Notes under the pieces: model-generated
Seen by the model: only the letters and a program-made list of their open reading frames with translations
Database searches by the model: none
Told to the model about the DNA's origin: nothing
Part shown: positions 12,849-15,553 of the stretch, one piece after another
How positions within the stretch are numbered: position 1 is the stretch's first letter
How the letters are laid out: each line of letters begins with the position of its first letter
Source of the DNA: Peptococcaceae bacterium
Lineage (GTDB): Bacteria > Bacillota > Peptococcia > Peptococcales > Peptococcaceae
Assembly (NCBI GenBank): GCA_019420345.1
Contig: JAHZHI010000064.1
Coordinates: 1-15,553 of the forward strand
Reading direction: 5' to 3'
Length of the DNA: 15,553 nt
Position numbers and translations under genes: made by a program

Positions 12849-15464
12849 ATGGCCGGAAAATGGCGGAGATGTTGGGCGTGGGCGTTGTGTGTGGCGATGG
12901 TTTTGAGCATGATGCCCGCTGCGAGCTGGGCGGATGAGGGCGATGTGGCATATGAGTATTATGAGAATGGTGAATGGAAAACAGGTATTTTAAAGCAGGG
13001 GGAGTATACGGAAGTTACAAGGGGATTCTCGAATTGGTCAGAGGGATGGTATGTTGTACCGCCATCGGCAGAAGCGTTGGTAATTGGTAATCGTGTGTCG
13101 GTTAGTGGAAACGTGCATCTTGTATTAGAAGATGGCAGTAATTTGGATTGTAACTTGGGAATTCGTGTGCCACCGGGCTCTAGTCTGACCATTTATGCTG
13201 AAGCGTTAGAGAGCAGCGAGGCTGAAGGAAAATTAAGAGCAACTGGAAAAAAGACGGATGGTGGTTCGTTCAATAATGCTGCTGGTATTGGCGGAAATAA
13301 AGGAGAAAGTGCAGGCGAAATTACTATTTACGGCGGAAATATTGAAGCCCGAGCCGGCGGTAATGGTGCCGCTATTGGTGGAGGAGACAATGGCAGTGGA
13401 GGCATCATTAATATTTGGGGTGGCTGTGTGGATGCTTTAGTAACTCCGTTTGAGGGTATTTCAATGCCAAGCTATGGTGGTGCCGGAATTGGTGGTGGCT
13501 ATGAGGGAAAAAGTGGTTCAATTCATATAGGTGGAACAGCGAATGTGACAGCGACAGGCGGTGTTCATGGCGGTGCTGGAATTGGTGGTGGTGCAAATGG
13601 ACACTGTCAAGATATTACAATATCCGGTGGCAGTATCAATGCAACTGGACGTGGTGGTGGCGCAGGCATTGGGGCTGGTGACTCTCGTTATGGTCAAGGA
13701 ACAATTAAAATTGCTGACGCTCATGTGATTGCGATAGGAAGTACTCAGAGTGGTGGTTATGGTAGTGCTGGTATTGGTGGGGGAGGAGGCATAGGAACAG
13801 GAAGTGCCTATGCTGGTGGAAACATCATTATCAATAGTGGTTATATAGAGGCTTATGGTGCGGTAGGAGAGGCTCCGCATAATTCGGGCGATGGCATTGG
13901 CGATGGCGGTGGATATACAGAGGGTGAAACGAGCACATTCAGCACTGGCGACAGTGGCTGTGCGACGATCTTTGCCTATTCCGGTGACGATTCGGGAAAA
14001 GCCATTGCGGATACAAGCGGCAAAGATCATAAAGTGTGGAAAGGCATTATCTTTGAAAATAATAGTGGTGGTGTTTATGGACAGATGACACTCACAAGCG
14101 ATCTCACTATTGCTGAAGGACAGTCGCTGTTGATTCCCGAAGGTTCCGCATTAACGGTGCCGGATGATGTGGCGCTGACGAACAATGGTGTTATTATCGG
14201 CAACGGGACGCTGAAGGGTAAAGTTGCGGGCAATCCGCCGGAATCTACCATTGATGATGGTATGGCAGGCGTGACCGTGGCGGTGGAGCCGGTGCAAAGT
14301 GGTATGGTTGCGGGCGAAGGCCGCTATGAAAAGGGGACGTCTGTGACATTAGAAGCGAAAGCAGAGAACGGGTATCATTTTGTGGGATGGAAGGTAGATG
14401 GCAACGCTATCGAAAACACCGGTGCAACCTATACGTTTACGCTTGAAAACGATTGCCAGATAACGGCTGTTTTTGCACAGCACGTTCCTGGTGCCTGGCA
14501 GCAGGATGCAATCCATCATTGGAAAAACTGCACTAAGTGTGATGCATGTGTCGAGCAGGCAGCGCATGACTGGCAAAATGGGGTGTGCGTAATATGTGGC
14601 AATGTGTGCCTGCACAACGGCGGCCAGGCATCGTGCATTTCGCAGGCACAGTGCGAACGATGCGGCGAGGCTTATGGTGCACTGAGCGATCATGACTATC
14701 AGTACTGTGAGCGCGTAGCGCCAACGTATGATGCTGCAGGCATGGCTGCACATTACGCATGCAGCGTATGCAACCGTCTGTTTGATGAAGACAAGATCGA
14801 GACAACGCGTGAGGCGTTGTCGCTGCCACGTTTGATGCCACCGGTGATTGTTCCGCCGGATCCGGAACCGGAGCCAGAAGAGGTTCCGCCAGAAGAACCG
14901 GAAGAAGAGCTGCCGCCGAGCGAAGTTGTACTGCCGTTCCATGATGTGGATGAAGGAGCCTGGTATCACGATGCGGTGGCAGATGTCTATGCGCATGGCT
15001 GGATGACAGGCACGAGCGCCGATTGCTTTGCGCCCGATCAGGCGATGACACGTGCCATGGTGACAGCCGTTCTTCATCGCATGGCGGGCAGCCCGATGGC
15101 TGCAGATTCGGCGTTCTCTGATGTCGCCTCTGGTGATTGGTACGAAATGGCTGTTGCCTGGGCCGAGCAGGAAGGTGTGGTCAATGGTTTCGATGCTGGT
15201 CGTTTCCAGCCAAATGCTGCCGTCACGCGTGAACAATTGGCAGCGATGCTGCAAAATTACAGCGCTTACCAAGGCGTCAATATCGATGCGCGTTATGATT
15301 TGAGTGGTTTTGAGGATGCTGACGCGGTCAGTGACTGGGCAGAAGAGGCGGTTTCCTGGGCTTGTGCGGAAGGTGTGCTCGCAGGCATGACGGAAACGAC
15401 GTTGGTGCCGCAGGGCATTGCCACGCGTGCACAGATGGCTGCGCTGTTGCTGCGGCTGACATAA
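12849..15464 (+). CDS. Secreted SLH-domain surface protein with glycine-rich repeats
   Basis: This 871-residue exported protein is probably held on the cell wall by its SLH domains. In order: a signal peptide (1-28, basic KWRR, hydrophobic core, likely cut after ASWA); a leading domain to about 140; seven glycine-rich repeats (about 145-356), each around an (A)GIGGG turn 29-41 residues apart and alternating with GxIxIxGGxIxAxG strands, suggesting a right-handed beta-helix; an InlB-like repeat with GYHFVGWKVDG (about 475-543); a Cys/His-rich segment with several CxxC pairs (about 555-650); a Pro/Glu linker (664-695); and three SLH domains (about 697-871) with TRAM, TREQ and TRAQ. There is no LPXTG motif. 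The ATG at 12849 is chosen for the AAAGG site upstream and the signal peptide; GTG starts at 12813 and 12840 are alternatives. It may be an adhesin or glycan-binding protein. Confidence 0.87.
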   Translation: MAGKWRRCWAWALCVAMVLSMMPAASWADEGDVAYEYYENGEWKTGILKQGEYTEVTRGFSNWSEGWYVVPPSAEALVIGNRVSVSGNVHLVLEDGSNLDCNLGIRVPPGSSLTIYAEALESSEAEGKLRATGKKTDGGSFNNAAGIGGNKGESAGEITIYGGNIEARAGGNGAAIGGGDNGSGGIINIWGGCVDALVTPFEGISMPSYGGAGIGGGYEGKSGSIHIGGTANVTATGGVHGGAGIGGGANGHCQDITISGGSINATGRGGGAGIGAGDSRYGQGTIKIADAHVIAIGSTQSGGYGSAGIGGGGGIGTGSAYAGGNIIINSGYIEAYGAVGEAPHNSGDGIGDGGGYTEGETSTFSTGDSGCATIFAYSGDDSGKAIADTSGKDHKVWKGIIFENNSGGVYGQMTLTSDLTIAEGQSLLIPEGSALTVPDDVALTNNGVIIGNGTLKGKVAGNPPESTIDDGMAGVTVAVEPVQSGMVAGEGRYEKGTSVTLEAKAENGYHFVGWKVDGNAIENTGATYTFTLENDCQITAVFAQHVPGAWQQDAIHHWKNCTKCDACVEQAAHDWQNGVCVICGNVCLHNGGQASCISQAQCERCGEAYGALSDHDYQYCERVAPTYDAAGMAAHYACSVCNRLFDEDKIETTREALSLPRLMPPVIVPPDPEPEPEEVPPEEPEEELPPSEVVLPFHDVDEGAWYHDAVADVYAHGWMTGTSADCFAPDQAMTRAMVTAVLHRMAGSPMAADSAFSDVASGDWYEMAVAWAEQEGVVNGFDAGRFQPNAAVTREQLAAMLQNYSAYQGVNIDARYDLSGFEDADAVSDWAEEAVSWACAEGVLAGMTETTLVPQGIATRAQMAALLLRLT

Positions 15465-15467
15465 AAG

Positions 15468-15496
15468 AAAAGGCTTGGCTGATTGCCAAGCCTTTT
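15468..15496 (+). terminator. Rho-independent terminator after the SLH protein
   Basis: A perfect 12-bp stem AAAAGGCTTGGC (15468-15479) pairs with GCCAAGCCTTTT (15485-15496) around TGATT. It sits directly after the stop codon. The T-tract is only four bases long. Confidence 0.88.
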
Positions 15497-15553
15497 GCAT
15501 GGCGAATTGTCAAGTCAAGTGCAACACCTCAGAATGATACAATTCAAACGGTG
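15497..15553. other. Window edge, possible insertion-sequence end
   Basis: The last bases contain AATTGTCAAGTCAAGTGCAA (15505-15524), with the pentamer CAAGT in tandem at 15511-15520, and an extended -10-like TGATACAAT at 15535-15543. This resembles the outer end and promoter of IS30-family elements as I remember them, but the rest of the element lies outside the window and no inverted partner is visible. Confidence 0.3.

Noticed and set aside
13281..13916. CRISPR-like or DNA-level tandem repeats
   Set aside because: The periodicity is in the protein (GIGGG turns 29-41 residues apart). The DNA repeats are imperfect, unevenly spaced and in one open frame.
14349..15500. A 383-codon open frame on the minus strand
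   Set aside because: It starts inside the terminator stem and is opposite the InlB, Cys-rich and SLH domains, which are clearly the real coding sequence.

Overview
The window looks like the chromosome of a low-to-mid GC Bacillota, probably an anaerobic Clostridia-like or Erysipelotrichia-like gut organism. The evidence is near-consensus AAAGGAG ribosome binding sites before almost every gene, sigma-A-type promoters with extended -10 boxes, compact operons with ATGA overlaps, a LanFEG-type peptide exporter with its own two-component system, and a wall-anchored SLH-domain surface protein. I cannot name the genus from sequence alone.

Layout. (1) 1-314 is an AT-rich non-coding leader with a palindrome and an 11-bp-periodic direct repeat. 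(2) 315-4676 is a tightly overlapping five-gene operon: ABC ATPase, two ABC-2 permeases, OmpR-type response regulator, histidine kinase. This is the gene order of lantibiotic-resistance modules such as CprABC-CprRK. (3) 4727-5251 is a small nitroreductase with a promoter inside the kinase 3' end and a strong terminator. (4) 5424-7726 holds two tandem opine-dehydrogenase paralogues, about 66% identical by hand count, each with its own extended -10 promoter. (5) Facing them on the minus strand is an operon (9565 down to 7795) of an ATP-grasp ligase resembling D-aspartate ligase and a two-CBS-domain protein. A shared bidirectional terminator lies between the two groups. (6) 9686-12139 is a plus-strand operon of a COG2509-type FAD-dependent dehydrogenase and a short CorA metal transporter. 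(7) 12653 down to 12192 is a stand-alone SWIM zinc-finger protein. (8) 12849-15464 is a large secreted protein with glycine-rich beta-helix-like repeats, an InlB-type repeat, a Cys-rich segment and three C-terminal SLH domains. (9) The last 57 bases may be the edge of an insertion sequence.

How the genes may work together. The first operon should sense and expel antimicrobial peptides at the membrane; the repeat in its leader is a plausible site for its own regulator. The most unusual part is region 4-5. Opine dehydrogenases reductively join an amino acid to a 2-oxo acid, and an ATP-grasp ligase with a nucleotide-sensing-type CBS protein sits next door. The two dehydrogenases differ exactly where NAD/NADP choice is made, and one dehydrogenase promoter and the ligase promoter share an 11-base extended -10 sequence. 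This could be a small opine or opine-amide pathway, but that is inference from context. The remaining genes look like ordinary housekeeping or surface functions.
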